Positions 20,361-30,582 of a DNA stretch of 64,000 bases are shown here, in pieces. The position numbers and the translations under genes are program-made. Origin of the DNA: Tillandsia leiboldiana (Eukaryota; Streptophyta; Magnoliopsida; Poales; Bromeliaceae); NCBI GenBank assembly GCA_029204045.2, contig CM055066.1, positions 17,556,484 to 17,620,483 of the forward strand. Direction: 5' to 3'. Position 1 is the first letter of the stretch. Each line of letters starts with the position of its first letter. The notes under the pieces were generated by a model. That model worked only from the letters and a program-made list of their open reading frames with translations. It was not told where the DNA came from and searched no databases.

Positions 20361-21036
20361 AGCATCCAGTATCACTCCGACAGGGCCACTGTGTGGTGGA
20401 TACCTGGAGCCGGAGAGCTGTCTGGGGTTGAGTTTGATGATTCCACAGCTGGCGCTATGTGGGGCTGTTGAGGTCAGCATGGCTTGTGGTTGTGTCCCTG
20501 AGGGTTCCTTGGATAGTAGACCGCGGCTGAGTAGTCCACTCGGATGGTCAAGATTCGGGAGTGACCGAGTGAGGACCCCTCCTTCTTAGGGCTCTTTCCT
20601 TTATTGGATGATAGTGTGGGTATGCTCCGGGTTGCCTTGGTCGAGTTGGCACAGGAAGTAGTTTGGTGCGTGTTGCACTGGTGGTTAATTTCTTGTCCCC
20701 CAATCTTTTGATGGAGCCCCTGTGGTGTTTCACGTCTCAGCTCAGTAGTGTTTTGCTTTTGGATCCCTCGCTCGTGATTGACTCGCTCTATTTGAGGTCT
20801 GCTAGTGTTTGGAGTACGAGGGACGCCCGTTGCGAATTCTGGCTCGAGAGATGAGAGAATTACACAATCAGGCCATGCCGTACTGGTTGTTGTTGTTGTT
20901 GTTGAGGAGTAATCACGGGGAGTGAGTAGTGACTTGGGAGCTGGAGACGGTGTGGATGGATACTTACCCTGGTTTTGAAACTCCCTTTTGAGTTGCGTTA
21001 GTTTCGAGGACGAAACTTTCTTTTAGTGGGGGAGGA

Positions 21037-21521
21037 TGTGGTGACCCGGATCTCTGCGGGGCTTCTACAGTGTGACCAGCAGCTTCTGGAGGCCTATGTG
21101 GCGTGTCGGCGGTGTTTCTGCACCAATTTGGACACAAGTGATGGACTTCGGGTGTTAAATGGATCACATGGGTAGTTGGATGACCCCGTCGAATGTTTAG
21201 AAGTGGTTTCGCGTGAAACGGATATCAAAATTGGACTCAGCGTGAAAATTTGGATTAAGAACACCTTTCTGGATGCCTTCGGCAATTTTTAGAAATGGAA
21301 TTTGGCAAAACGGACAGCGGATTTGGATTCAGCGCACGAAAACGATCGAAATGGGCTATTTACTTGTATTTTTCGGAGTCCGGATGCAAAAACACGATTT
21401 TCGAGGCATGGGACACTGTTCCGGCGGCCGGGGGGCAGTGCTGGCTGCGCGGGCAGTGGCGGAGCGCGGTGGAGCACGGCGGCAGGCAGTAGCGCTGGGC
21501 GCTCGGTCCACGGGGCAGGCG
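21037..21521 (+). mobile_element. E1 3' LTR, 5' fragment cut by E2
   Basis: Starts TGTGGTGACCCGG after the polypurine tract, resembles 12785-13310 and 60955-60560 (minus), and is interrupted at 21521/21522 by the E2 5' LTR. The left flank AGGCG (21517-21521) should be the E2 target-site duplication; the other copy is not in the window. Confidence 0.8.
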
Positions 21522-22344
21522 TGTAGAGTACCGGGACTTGGTGGAGTGTACCGACCTTGCAAGATGGCGTATTGCGGAGAAATCGCCTCGGACGTGTTTC
21601 ATATTTATTTGCAGATGATTTCGGGTTGATTCGGTTTGACGCGGAAGCCCCAGCCTGAATCAGAGTTTTTCCGGGCTTTGTGCGCCATTAGAAGACTGGT
21701 TTGCTAGAGCCGCGACTCTACTGTGGTTTGCAGAAATTGGGAAAGGTTTGGAACAGGTGTATTTTCTGATTCCAGATGAGTTCGGGAGGTTTCGGACTGG
21801 TGCGGAGACTCCGAAGGCGAAAAGTGAGTTGGAATCGGCAGTTATGGGAGCCGGTTTTTGGATTGAGCACATTGACTCCACGGTATAGCTTTTTGAGTGG
21901 GGAAAATTTTGGACATATGTATTTTCAGATTACAGCGGAGTTCGGGATGGTCCGGACTGATGCGGAGGCCCCGAGGGCAAAAAGTGAGTTGGAGTGGGCT
22001 TAATTGGATTATTAAATTGATTAATTAATTATGCTATTAGTGGCCTGTGAAGGAATTAGTGAAGAATGTATAAAGAAAGGAAAAGGGAATTAATTAGAGT
22101 GTGGTGTGGTGTATGGATGGATTTAAGGTTGGTGTTGGAAAGGGTATGATTTCCTTTGAGCCATGCACCATGCACCATCCCTTAATTAATTAAGGTGCCA
22201 CGTCATCTTCTTCTTCCCAAAATGCAAACAGAGTATTTTGAAGAGAACAGAGGAAATAGAAAAAGAAGAAGAAGGAGAAGAAGAAGAAGAATTGAAGGGA
22301 AATAAAAGAGGGTTTTGTTCGTCTCGTCGGCGCGAATCTACTGT

Positions 22345-22610
22345 TAGTAGCCGCGCGGAGCCGAGCGGAGCGCGCGGGAAGATCTTGAATGAGGTGTAGC
22401 AACTCTTTTTGTGAAGCTTGGTTTTTTTTGGAGTTTGTTGATGGATTTTGATTGTGTTGTTGGTGCGAACCTTTTGCTAGTAGCCGCGTGGAGCCGAGCG
22501 GAGCGCGCGCGAGGAATTTGATTGAGGATTGTAGCAGTTTTTTTGTTGGAGCTTGGGTTTTTATTTTTAGGATTTTTTTTGATGGTTTTGGAGTTGTTTG
22601 GATTTTGGAG
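22345..22610 (+). repeat. 133-bp imperfect direct repeat in the E2 LTR
   Basis: TAGTAGCCGCGCGGAGCCG at 22345 and TAGTAGCCGCGTGGAGCCG at 22478, each followed by GAGCGGAGCGCGCG, a T-rich stretch and GTAGCA. Two units upstream of the TATA box. Confidence 0.75.
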
Positions 22611-22946
22611 GATGTTAGTGTTGTGTGTGTGTGTGTGTGTAGGTGTGTGTGTGTAGACTGCTTGTTCTTTTTGGGTGAGGCCGCAGCTGGGGGCGCGCGC
22701 AGTAGGTGGGCGCGCGCCGCGGGCCAGGGCGCCGCGCGCCTGGCTTTTGGGCGCCGCGCATGCAACGGTTTCATGCAGCTTGGCTTGGCGTTCCGGAACA
22801 TAAGTGGAGTTCCGAAACAGGGAGTTGGGTACCGGTACACCATGGAGAGTACCGGTACCCCATCATGCAAATTTCCTTTTTGGTGATTTTTGCATGGGCA
22901 GTTTGGTCTTTTTACTTCTGTTGACTGTTGACCCCCCTTTTCTTCT

Positions 22947-23170
22947 CTATTTAAGGACTCCCCCACCTCCTCTCTTCTCAGTTGGAATCAGAGAAAGAAA
23001 AGAAAAGAGAAGAAGAGGGATAAAAAGGAAAGGAATGAGAGAAAAAAAAAGTAAAGAAAAGAGAAGAAGTGGTAGGATAGAATTAAGCAAGCAAGGGTGC
23101 TGCTTGAGAGGGCTTGCGGCTTGGAGCTGAGCGAGGCCGCGCGCGTGTGTCGGCCGTGCGTGAGGTAAGT
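22947..23170 (+). promoter_or_regulatory. E2 LTR promoter and leader with splice donor
   Basis: CTATTTAAGG (22947-22956), CT-rich CCCCCACCTCCTCTCTTCTC, GA-rich leader, then CGTGAG|GTAAGT with GT at 23165, a near-perfect plant splice donor. Same layout as 5971-6170. Confidence 0.6.
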
Positions 23171-24307
23171 GACAGATGTTTTTCCTATATGGATTAAGAT
23201 TTTCCTTAGGTGGATTTTATGGATTATTGAGCTTGGATTTGGTTGTGTTGCTTCCCTTTTCGTGCTGTTGAGGTGAGGCTTTGGATTTTTCTGCGCGGAG
23301 CCGAGGCATGCTAGCGTGCACGCTGTGAGTTGACAACGGAGAAGCCGACGCGCGCCGGATTTTGTAGATGACTCAAGGGATTTGTTTGAGCTTCCGGTAA
23401 ATTTTTCTGAGATTCGCGACAGTGTTCGCGCGCGCGCGGCACAGTTTTGATGTTTCCGGCAGATTTTGACAGCGAGCGATTCGGCGCATCACCGACTTCA
23501 GCGTTTGCCTGCGGAATGCACTTGAGGTGGGTTGGAATTTCTCCAAAATGTGTCGAATGCCCTTTAAAGCTATTGAATGCAATTTGATCATCTTTATTAT
23601 GTTGTTTTTCCTGTAATTAAATCTAATAGTTGCCTGGATTTTTCTGGAAAATTCGTTTGAGCCCCAGATTATTTTTAGCATACTCATGACACTATATGAC
23701 ACTAGGTTTCATGTCCTGTTGGCCTTATATATGCACCTAGATCGTTTTAAAAATCGAGAAAAACCCGTTTGAAAGAAAATTAGACTTTTCAAAGATGGTT
23801 TTTAACTTTTGAGTTCACCAGAGGTATGGCATAGATTCAGGGTGCATTAGACCTCGTGCCCGGGGGCCGAGGGGTCTCCTTTTTGAGTTTTGAGATGAAT
23901 TATAGTGTCATTTGATTTTTGAGCTTCCTTAAGGGATAGTGAAATTACTCTAGATCATGGGTCATATTCTGATTTAGTGGTGGAGGTAGTTCTCCCACTT
24001 AGCTTCGAGGATTTTGAGGTTCCGGCAGATCGAGTCGTGGAAGTTCCCGACTTAGCCATGAGTTGTGCATTATCAGATTGAGTCGTTGAGGGTTCTCCGA
24101 CAGATCATGTGAGGATTTGGGCTGTTCTTGTTTGAGTCGAGGAGTCTTTTCCGACTGAGTTGTACTTCTGAGCATTGAGTTGCCGATCTGTTTGATCGTG
24201 GACCATAGCCTGCATATGCCGTTTATTGAGACAGTTGAGACTGATGTGATACTTGAGCTCCTTGGGGTCGCTCCCCTCGGGTCACGCTCCGGATGCGTAG
24301 ATGTGTT

Positions 24308-24422
24308 GATGCCCCTGGCCGAGTTACCAGGTGGTTACTTGCCCCTAGCCGAGTTACCAGGTGGTTACCTGCCCCTGGCCGAGTTACTAGGTGGTGGTTG
24401 CCCTGGCCGAGTTACCAGGAGG
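24308..24422 (+). repeat. ~30-bp minisatellite, four units (short allele)
   Basis: Four units of CCCTGGCCGAGTTACCAGG plus a GTGGTTACTTG-type spacer. It is the short counterpart of the 31-unit array at 48545-49470, in the same place of the LTR 3' half. Confidence 0.9.
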
Positions 24423-24784
24423 TTACTTGTTTGAGACTGAGATAGTCGGACAGGACGCCACACGTAAATCTCGTCCTCACGGGGATGTGTGGTAGTGGGC
24501 AGGTGCGTTCCTAGTCGACAGGCGCAGGCTTGACTGGACCCTATGTGGCAGTCTTTGGGATTGGGTGTTATGAGCGGGTGGTCACATATTATGTTCTTAG
24601 ATGGTTTTCCTTTGAGCACTGATACTGAGGCATTTAGCAGTAGCGAGAGTATGCATAGCATGATTATGATAGAGTTCCTTTGAGCTTTATGTTGAGACAC
24701 ATTAGCTGTAGTTTTCTCCTAGCTTACCATTATCTATCTATCTATCTATCTCCATACCTATCTGTTTTGCTTCCAGTAGACTTA

Positions 24785-24846
24785 GTGGGCATACCGTGGA
24801 TATTGGTGACGGTACCCACTGAGATCTACCTTCTGCAGTAGATCTC
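24785..24846 (+). promoter_or_regulatory. Conserved double stem-loop with paired change (copy 4)
   Basis: Stem 1 GTGGGCATACCGT with ACGGTACCCAC (24785-24819). Stem 2 GAGATCTAC (24821-24829) with GTAGATCTC (24838-24846). Relative to GAGAACTAC/GTAGTTCTC elsewhere, an A-U pair has become U-A, keeping nine paired bases. Confidence 0.75.
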
Positions 24847-25261
24847 ACACCCGCTGCCGTGACAGGTTCCTGAGGTAGCTGTTCCGGCTGGGTTCGCGCG
24901 GAGACAGCTGATCGAGGTGAGGACGTGGCTGTGTAGTTCCTTACCGTTTTCAGAGTCAGAGGTAGATGTACCCTGTATTTTATGTTTCTACTTTTGTACT
25001 GGACAGTCTGAGTGATTGGTGAGGCTTTGTATATTTTGACAGTTGAGAGTTGTTGTATTGAGGATGATTTTATTATATCAGATGTTCAGTGGTTTATTCT
25101 ATAGATCTTGGTTTTAGTTATATTTCAACTCTGATACTTTTTAGCTATAGATCTGACTTGCAGGGTAGACGCTTCGTTTGTGCGGCAGTGTTCCGTACAG
25201 ATGGCGGATCTGTTGGCGAGCCCGGATCGCAATTTCGACCCCGGGGCATGACAGATTAGGG

Positions 25262-25273
25262 TGGTATCAGAGC
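25262..25273 (+). other. PBS for initiator tRNA-Met (E2)
   Basis: Perfect TGGTATCAGAGC eight bases after the LTR end at 25253; complementary to the 3' end of plant initiator tRNA-Met. Confidence 0.9.
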
Positions 25274-25839
25274 ATAGGAATATAGGTCGTTGAGGACTTA
25301 GTGACCCTAGGATTTTGGTTGGGCAATAGGATGACCGTCGTGAGAGACGTGACATTAGCGAGAGTCCTGATTGAGTTTGTACCTCCCCCGAGGGATTGGG
25401 GCGAGTGATTAGACATGTTTATTCTCTAAAGTGATTATGTTGGCTGCAGACAACATAATGATTTAGAATGGTTAACATGTATTAGACTTTCGCTTGATTG
25501 GGTCGAGAGTGTTTGTGGGTTGGTTGGTTGTAACGGTTATCCTTGTGCCTTTGAGTCGTCGTGCAGCGGCGAGGGCATGTTTGACCTTGGATGAGGAGCC
25601 CGATCAGCGGGAGGCTGAATGGACAAAGCAGAGGGAGGTCTGTGAGTCACGGGCCCAGGTAGCTCAGTAGTTGAGGCGATGCGGCGCCAGGATGAGATCA
25701 TGGAGCACGTGATGCGCATGTTTGAGCAAAGAGCATCGACTGAGGTATCGTGAGTAGTACCTCTGGCCGCAGTATTGTCGGCTTCGACCCAGTTCGCGCT
25801 GTGAGTAGTGCAGGAGCAGCGAGAGTTGCTGATGGGGTG

Positions 25840-26520
25840 TTGTTCATCCGCCAGTTCCATCCCCTACAGATTTCGGGGCAGAGTTGGAGCCTTGGGAGGC
25901 CGAGAACTGGATTGCTGTTTTGGAAAAGTTGGTTAAGGACTTGTTCATTCGGGTGAATCATCAGGTGCTTTGGTTGCGCACCTTTGGTTAGGGACGCCGA
26001 GTGTTGGTGGCGTCGAGTTTGTCCCCTTGGACCACCAGGAGAGTGGTTGAGGATTTGGGGTGAGTCTCTATGATTGTTGATGAAAAGTGCCCCATGCCGC
26101 CCAGGATGAGATTCAGGAGATTGATCATGTTCGAGAGGGGACTGCTTCGAGATGTCTATCATTTTGGGTATTCTCGGCGAGCGACTTTAGATGCACCGAT
26201 TGTGCATGCTCGAGGGATTGACCAAGGATCTGCGATCTCGACCAAGAGGGACGAAGAGCGAGGGACCAGCTTCAGAGAGAGGTGTCCAGCAGCATCGGAT
26301 TTGGGATAGACGAGTGGATTGAGGTTGACATGATTCCAGTCCCAGGATTATGAGCCTCAGAGGGGACGGAGACTAGGAGGTTCTCGATAGTCGAGGCACC
26401 AGTGGCGGTCTCAGGATGATTGTGTCTTTGCGGTGGGCCGCATTCATCGCCAAGAGTGACTTCAGGGAAAGGGCGATGCTTTTCATGTGAATAGTCAGGG
26501 CATCTTCAGGCAGGGTGTCC
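25840..26520 (+). pseudogene. gag: Decayed gypsy gag with CCHC zinc knuckle (E2)
   Basis: Near 25880 the frame reads FGAELEPWEAENWIAVLEKL, resembling the start of a plant gypsy Gag capsid (W.A..WI..LE). Near 26426-26518 it reads CLCGGPHSSPRV.SGKGRCFSCE-stop-SGHLQAGC. The CCHC spacing C(26477)-C(26486)-H(26501)-C(26516) is a retroviral zinc knuckle that binds genomic RNA. An in-frame TAG (26492-26494) sits inside the knuckle, and stops and frameshifts occur throughout, so no Gag can be made. Confidence 0.65.
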
Positions 26521-27559
26521 CAGAGTGGTGCTCTTGGATTTGCCGCTTGCGACGGCATCCCACTACTCCTGCAGGATGTTGAGGTTCGTCCGACCTACCG
26601 GCAGGCTGATTGAGCCGTGACGCCGGGACAGATATTGTGATGGCCACCAGCATCTAGAGGTTGAGATTGCACAGCCGGTTGAGGACGCCAGGATAGTGGA
26701 TCGCGTCTTACCAGGAGTGGTTGCTTATGGTCATTAGAGTTGGAGCATGTTGATGCCGACGCCACTCGGGTGAGTTTTAGTAGAGCATGGATAGCTTCGT
26801 GTAGATCGGAGATGGGATGGATGACTTATGCACGTGAGGATCAGGTTCCAGATCACATATAGCACATGGATAAGTGTTGCCAATCCCGCCCAGTGCAGTA
26901 GGACCTTGGATTTTATCCTAGAGTTGTTAGTCCTACATCAGCTCCGAGATGATGATATGAGGTTGTATAGGGATTGGATATCCCAACGTTAGACTATCAT
27001 GGATTGTCGAGAAAGGACAATGACCCTCCGCGGACCTGGCCAGGAGGAGTGTGGTTAGAGAGGATGTCAGAGCCCGACAGAGGTTGAGTCGTGGTCGTAT
27101 CGCTTGTTAGCGACTATTGAGGAGGTGCCTACGGCGGCACCGGGACTAGGGAATATCTTTTATTGCCGAGTGATCTCGAGTGAGAGTCTACCAGATTTGC
27201 TTCTGAAGCCGCCGTTTGGTGAGATTGAGATCGAGATAGTGATCGACGTAGTTTGGAAACCGCGTCGACTTCGGCAGCACCCCTTGGAATGTTACCCGTG
27301 AGACATAGAGAGGGAGAGCTGTTAGCGCAATTGCGGGATCTGATAGATTGAGAGGTCTGAGCGACCCAGTACCACGTCGTGGGAGCACGATAGTGAGGAT
27401 CCGAGAGATTGATATGTTGGATATAATGCCACACCGATGATACATGGCAGTGATGCCTCGTTGTGAGTGCACAACAGTGAGGGTTCTGTGATGGTTCGAG
27501 CCCAGACCGATTTGGATCGTGTTTGGGTTGATACCCTTTTTGGGAGATTGGAGGCTCTA

Positions 27560-27690
27560 TGGAATCAGATGGCAGGACTGTGCCCAGATGGTGTTCAGGA
27601 ACCGATAGGGGCATTATGAGCTTACAGCAAGGTCAAGTGGATTGATTAAGGCCCTGCGGCCTTTTGGATTTGAGGAATTGTGTGTTTCGC
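27560..27690 (+). pseudogene. Decayed RT fragment (E2)
   Basis: The frame CAQMVFRNR-stop-GHYELTA...GLIKA is the FRTRYGHYEF to LTNAP segment of gypsy RT. The conserved Tyr is TAG, as in E1b; the upstream Gln is CAG, unlike E1a, E1b and E3 where it is TAG. Downstream homology fades quickly. Confidence 0.65.
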
Positions 27691-28285
27691 CAGCACCTGG
27701 ACTGGGCTGTTGTACCGGCGTGAGTTTGAGCTCTACATTGTGTTGCCGCGCCTGTAATTGAGTTTGATTTATACAGGGTCGGTTGATTTGATTATATTTG
27801 GATTAGTCCCGAGGTGATTTAGAGTATGAGGAGTACTTGAGGATAGTACTGCAACTTCTATGAGAAGAAGTTGTTGCCAAGCTGTGAGAGTTGCACGTGG
27901 ACCTCGAAAGATTTTGTGATTAGGCCTTGTGATTACAGCTACAAGAGTGTTTGAGGACCCGACGATGAGTGATACCGTTTGGGGTTAGGCTTAGACCTAT
28001 GTTAGCGACTGAGATCAGAAGTTCTTGGACTATGCAAGGCCAGTGTAGCTTGGAAGAGGCAAAGCTGAAGAGGATACCAACATTGATACAGATATTGCCT
28101 GTGATAGAGAGATCGTGGAGTTATCCATAGATCCTTGAGCCTGCAGTACAGGGTTACTCAGGAGGACCTTGATTGAGGCTACGCCGGTAGACAGAGTTAT
28201 GGGAGCGGTATGATTGATTTAGTATATCATTATCCCGGCATGGACATTATGGTCGGTATGCCTTGGTCAGGCGAGGATTTAAGAT

Positions 28286-28312
28286 ATCAGAGTGGCGCAG
28301 CGGAAGCGTGGT
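28286..28312 (+). other. Exact initiator tRNA-Met 5' half (E2)
   Basis: 27 bases beginning ATCAGAGTGGCGCAGCGG and ending AAGCGTGGT equal the plant initiator tRNA-Met from its 5' end through the D-arm, as I know that sequence, including the A-box-like TGGCGCAGCGG. The next bases (TCGGCC) leave the tRNA sequence, so this is a 5' half and not a tRNA gene. It lies 120 bp from the 3' LTR, a different position from the E1a, E1b, X and E3 copies. Confidence 0.75.
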
Positions 28313-28432
28313 TCGGCCATTAGGAAGCCTGAGGATGAGTCCAGTATTCCGATCCCCATTTGCTTGAGTTACCCTCCAGAGTTATGGATTTATTTTGGTT
28401 TCGAGGGCGAAATCTTTTTAAGGAGGGGAGAG

Positions 28433-28867
28433 TGTAGAGTACCGGGACTTGGTGGAGTGTACCGACCCTGCAAGATGGCGTGGTGCGGAGAAATCGCCTC
28501 GGACGTGTTCCATATTTATTTGCAGATGATTTCGGGTTGATTCGGTTTGACGCGGAAGCCCCAGCCAGAATCGGAGTTTTTTCGGGCTTTGTGCGCCATT
28601 AGAAGACTGGTTTGCTAGAGCCGCGACTCTAATGTGGTTTGAAGAAATTGGGAAAGGTTTGGAACAGGTGTATTTTTTGATTACAGATGAGTTCGGGAGG
28701 TTTCGGACAGGTGCGGAGACTCCGAAGGCGAAAAGTGAGTTGGAATCGGCAGTTATGGGAGCCGATTTTTGGATTGAGCACATTGACTCCACGGTAGAGC
28801 TTTTTGAGTGGGGAAAATTTTAGACATATGTATTTTCAGATTACAGCGGAGTTCGGGATGTTCCGGA
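28433..28867 (+). mobile_element. E2 3' LTR, 5' fragment cut by X
   Basis: Starts TGTAGAGTACCGGGACTTGG and is about 97% identical by eye to 21522-21956. It breaks off at 28867 in TTCCGGA, where the next element (TGTGAAGACCC) begins. Left flank CCGGA should be the X target-site duplication. The remainder of this LTR is beyond the window. Confidence 0.85.
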
Positions 28868-30582
28868 TGTGAAGACCCGGATATTTGTGGTCATTACAGC
28901 GTGATCGACAGCTTGTGGAGGCCTATTTCTGTGGATAGTGTTGGTTGCGCGCAAATCGGACCCGAGAAACGGACTCAGTGCGAGAAATTGATCAAGATTG
29001 CTTAATGGGGAGTTTCGCCGAAAATTAGGAATGGATTCTTGCAAAATAGACTTCGTATTTGGATTCGGCGCGGAAAAACGTTGAAAATCGGCTATTTGCA
29101 TGTATTTTTCTGAGTCCGGACGCGCGAAAACAGGCAAACCGAAGTTTACAGTGTTTTCGGGTGCATGGTAGACCAGTGGACCGGAGGGGCTGCCATGTGG
29201 CGACTCCCCATTGGATCCGTACGCCACGTGGCAGGCGCGGAGGCGCGGTGCAGCGAGCCCGGCCCACGCAGCAGGCGCGGGAAGAGGCGCGGGCGGATAA
29301 GGTCCCGCCACGCGTCGCGCGCCCATTCGCGGGCGCGATCGCCCTGTCGGGGCGCGACACGTGGCGTGCATCCGGTGGCTGGCGCGGGTGGGCGCGGCCG
29401 CTGGATGGGCGACGCGTGGCGGCCCGGCGGCACAGTGCCGGGCCGGCCCGTTACTGTAGCAGCAGGGGGAGGATTTCCAGCAGCTTCTTCTTCAGGTTTT
29501 TTTAAATGGAGTTTCATCCTCCATTTTAGACCTTTTGGAGGGTCTTTCTCAGTGGGGATTTTTACCAGAGCTTCATCAACAAGTCTTCTACAAATTAGAT
29601 TTTTTGGAGATTTTTGGAGGCCATTTGGATCATCTTCTCCACCAACATTTGAGGACTGCCTTATTGCCCTCTCCGTCGCATTTCAGTGCAAAAATTCCTC
29701 TGGACTGATTTCTTAGAATTTTGAGCTCATTTTTGGTTCTACGTTTTCACCAGATCTGAGTTTATATTAGGGTTTATGCATGATCTTTGGAGCACCTTGC
29801 TGCATTCGTGTACAGATGGAACTTGGTGGATAGTTCAAAGTGTTTATGGGTTTTCTCCTTCATCCGAGCATGAAATTTGGAGTTCTTTGGCTCAATTTGT
29901 ATCTACTCTCGACAAGGAATCCAATGGTACCTCTCTCGCAGGATTTGGAGCACGTTTGATTAGGTAACATTAATGATCTTTCCAAGTGCTCTTATATGGA
30001 TTACTGCAGTCCCTGTTTTAGTTTTGATTTGAGCAATGCACCTTGGAATGCAGATAACTTTGTGGATATAAGGTCTTTTTCTGAAATTCAAGTTAGTACT
30101 TCTTCTTAACTTCAATGTGAGCAAATTCTCTTTTATGATCTGTGGATAAATCCCTTTGGAAAAGCCTCTATTTAAGCTTGGAATGCTAGCAAGTTTATGT
30201 TAGCAATTTTGGACAGCATTGTGATTGTTTGCCTCAATTGAATGTTAAGGTAAATTAACGGTGGATTTTGAGGACTTGAAGATGTTTGTATGGAGCTAGA
30301 CATCTTTGTTTTACTTCTAGGTACTTCATCTTGAGGTATTTGGGGCTGCACCTACATTTTCTTTAACTTAATTTCAATTGCTGAAATTCTAGAATTTGAT
30401 TGCGCGGTGTGCATTGTTTCAGTGATTGTGCCCAATCCGTGAGGCGGATTTGGATGATTTTCATGGCATCGGACTTCTGAGAGGATAAGGATTACTCACA
30501 CCAACATTCAGCCAGATCGGGCATCGGATCGTCCAGTTTCAGGTGGGTGGCCTTGTCTCCAAGTTTTATGGACTGAACAGTT
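28868..30582 (+). mobile_element. X 5' LTR, first part
   Basis: TGTGAAGACCCGG start; CpG-rich block at 29200-29460; leader-like region at 29500-29760; then AT-rich sequence to 30582, where the Sirevirus begins. Collinear with 50659-52630. The frames found here are short and not conserved in a coding manner. No gene is supported. Confidence 0.85.

Larger units (their letters stand above)
17602..21036 (+). mobile_element. Decayed gypsy internal region E1b
   Basis: Begins GATTAGG, then a one-mismatch PBS TTGTATCAGAGC (17610-17621). It is collinear with E1a: decayed ORF (18368-18650), tRNA-like segment (18886-18911), RT to RNase H remnant (19805-20360), hairpin (21001-21016), polypurine tract AGTGGGGGAGGA (21025-21036). 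A short stretch at about 18676-18830 is not seen at the matching place in E1a. No frame is intact. Confidence 0.8.
21522..25253 (+). mobile_element. E2 5' LTR (3.7 kb, 159-bp-repeat type)
   Basis: Starts TGTAGAGTACCGGGACTTGG and ends GGGGCATGACA, followed by GATTAGG and a PBS. Order: ~160-bp repeats (two units, anchors 21781 and 21941), TTAATTAATT stretch, a 133-bp direct repeat (22345-22610), (GT)n at 22621-22656, TATA, leader and donor, then the conserved 3' half with four ~30-bp units (24308-24422), (TATC)n at 24731-24750, the double stem-loop (24785-24846) and U5 hairpins. Non-coding. Confidence 0.87.
25254..28432 (+). mobile_element. Decayed gypsy internal region E2
   Basis: Starts GATTAGGG and PBS TGGTATCAGAGC (25262-25273), ends with GTTTCGAGGGCGAAAT (28398-28413) and polypurine tract AAGGAGGGGAGAG (28420-28432). 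It keeps a gag remnant with zinc knuckle (25840-26520) and a short RT remnant (27560-27690). It is more diverged from E1a and E1b than those are from each other. No frame is intact. Confidence 0.8.

Noticed and set aside
22190..22966. 258-codon minus-strand frame
   Set aside because: Crosses a (GT)n tract, a purine-rich leader and a 133-bp repeat; low complexity and absent from related LTRs.
28286..28312. A complete tRNA gene
   Set aside because: Sequence leaves the tRNA after the D-arm; no anticodon loop, B box or 3' acceptor strand follows.
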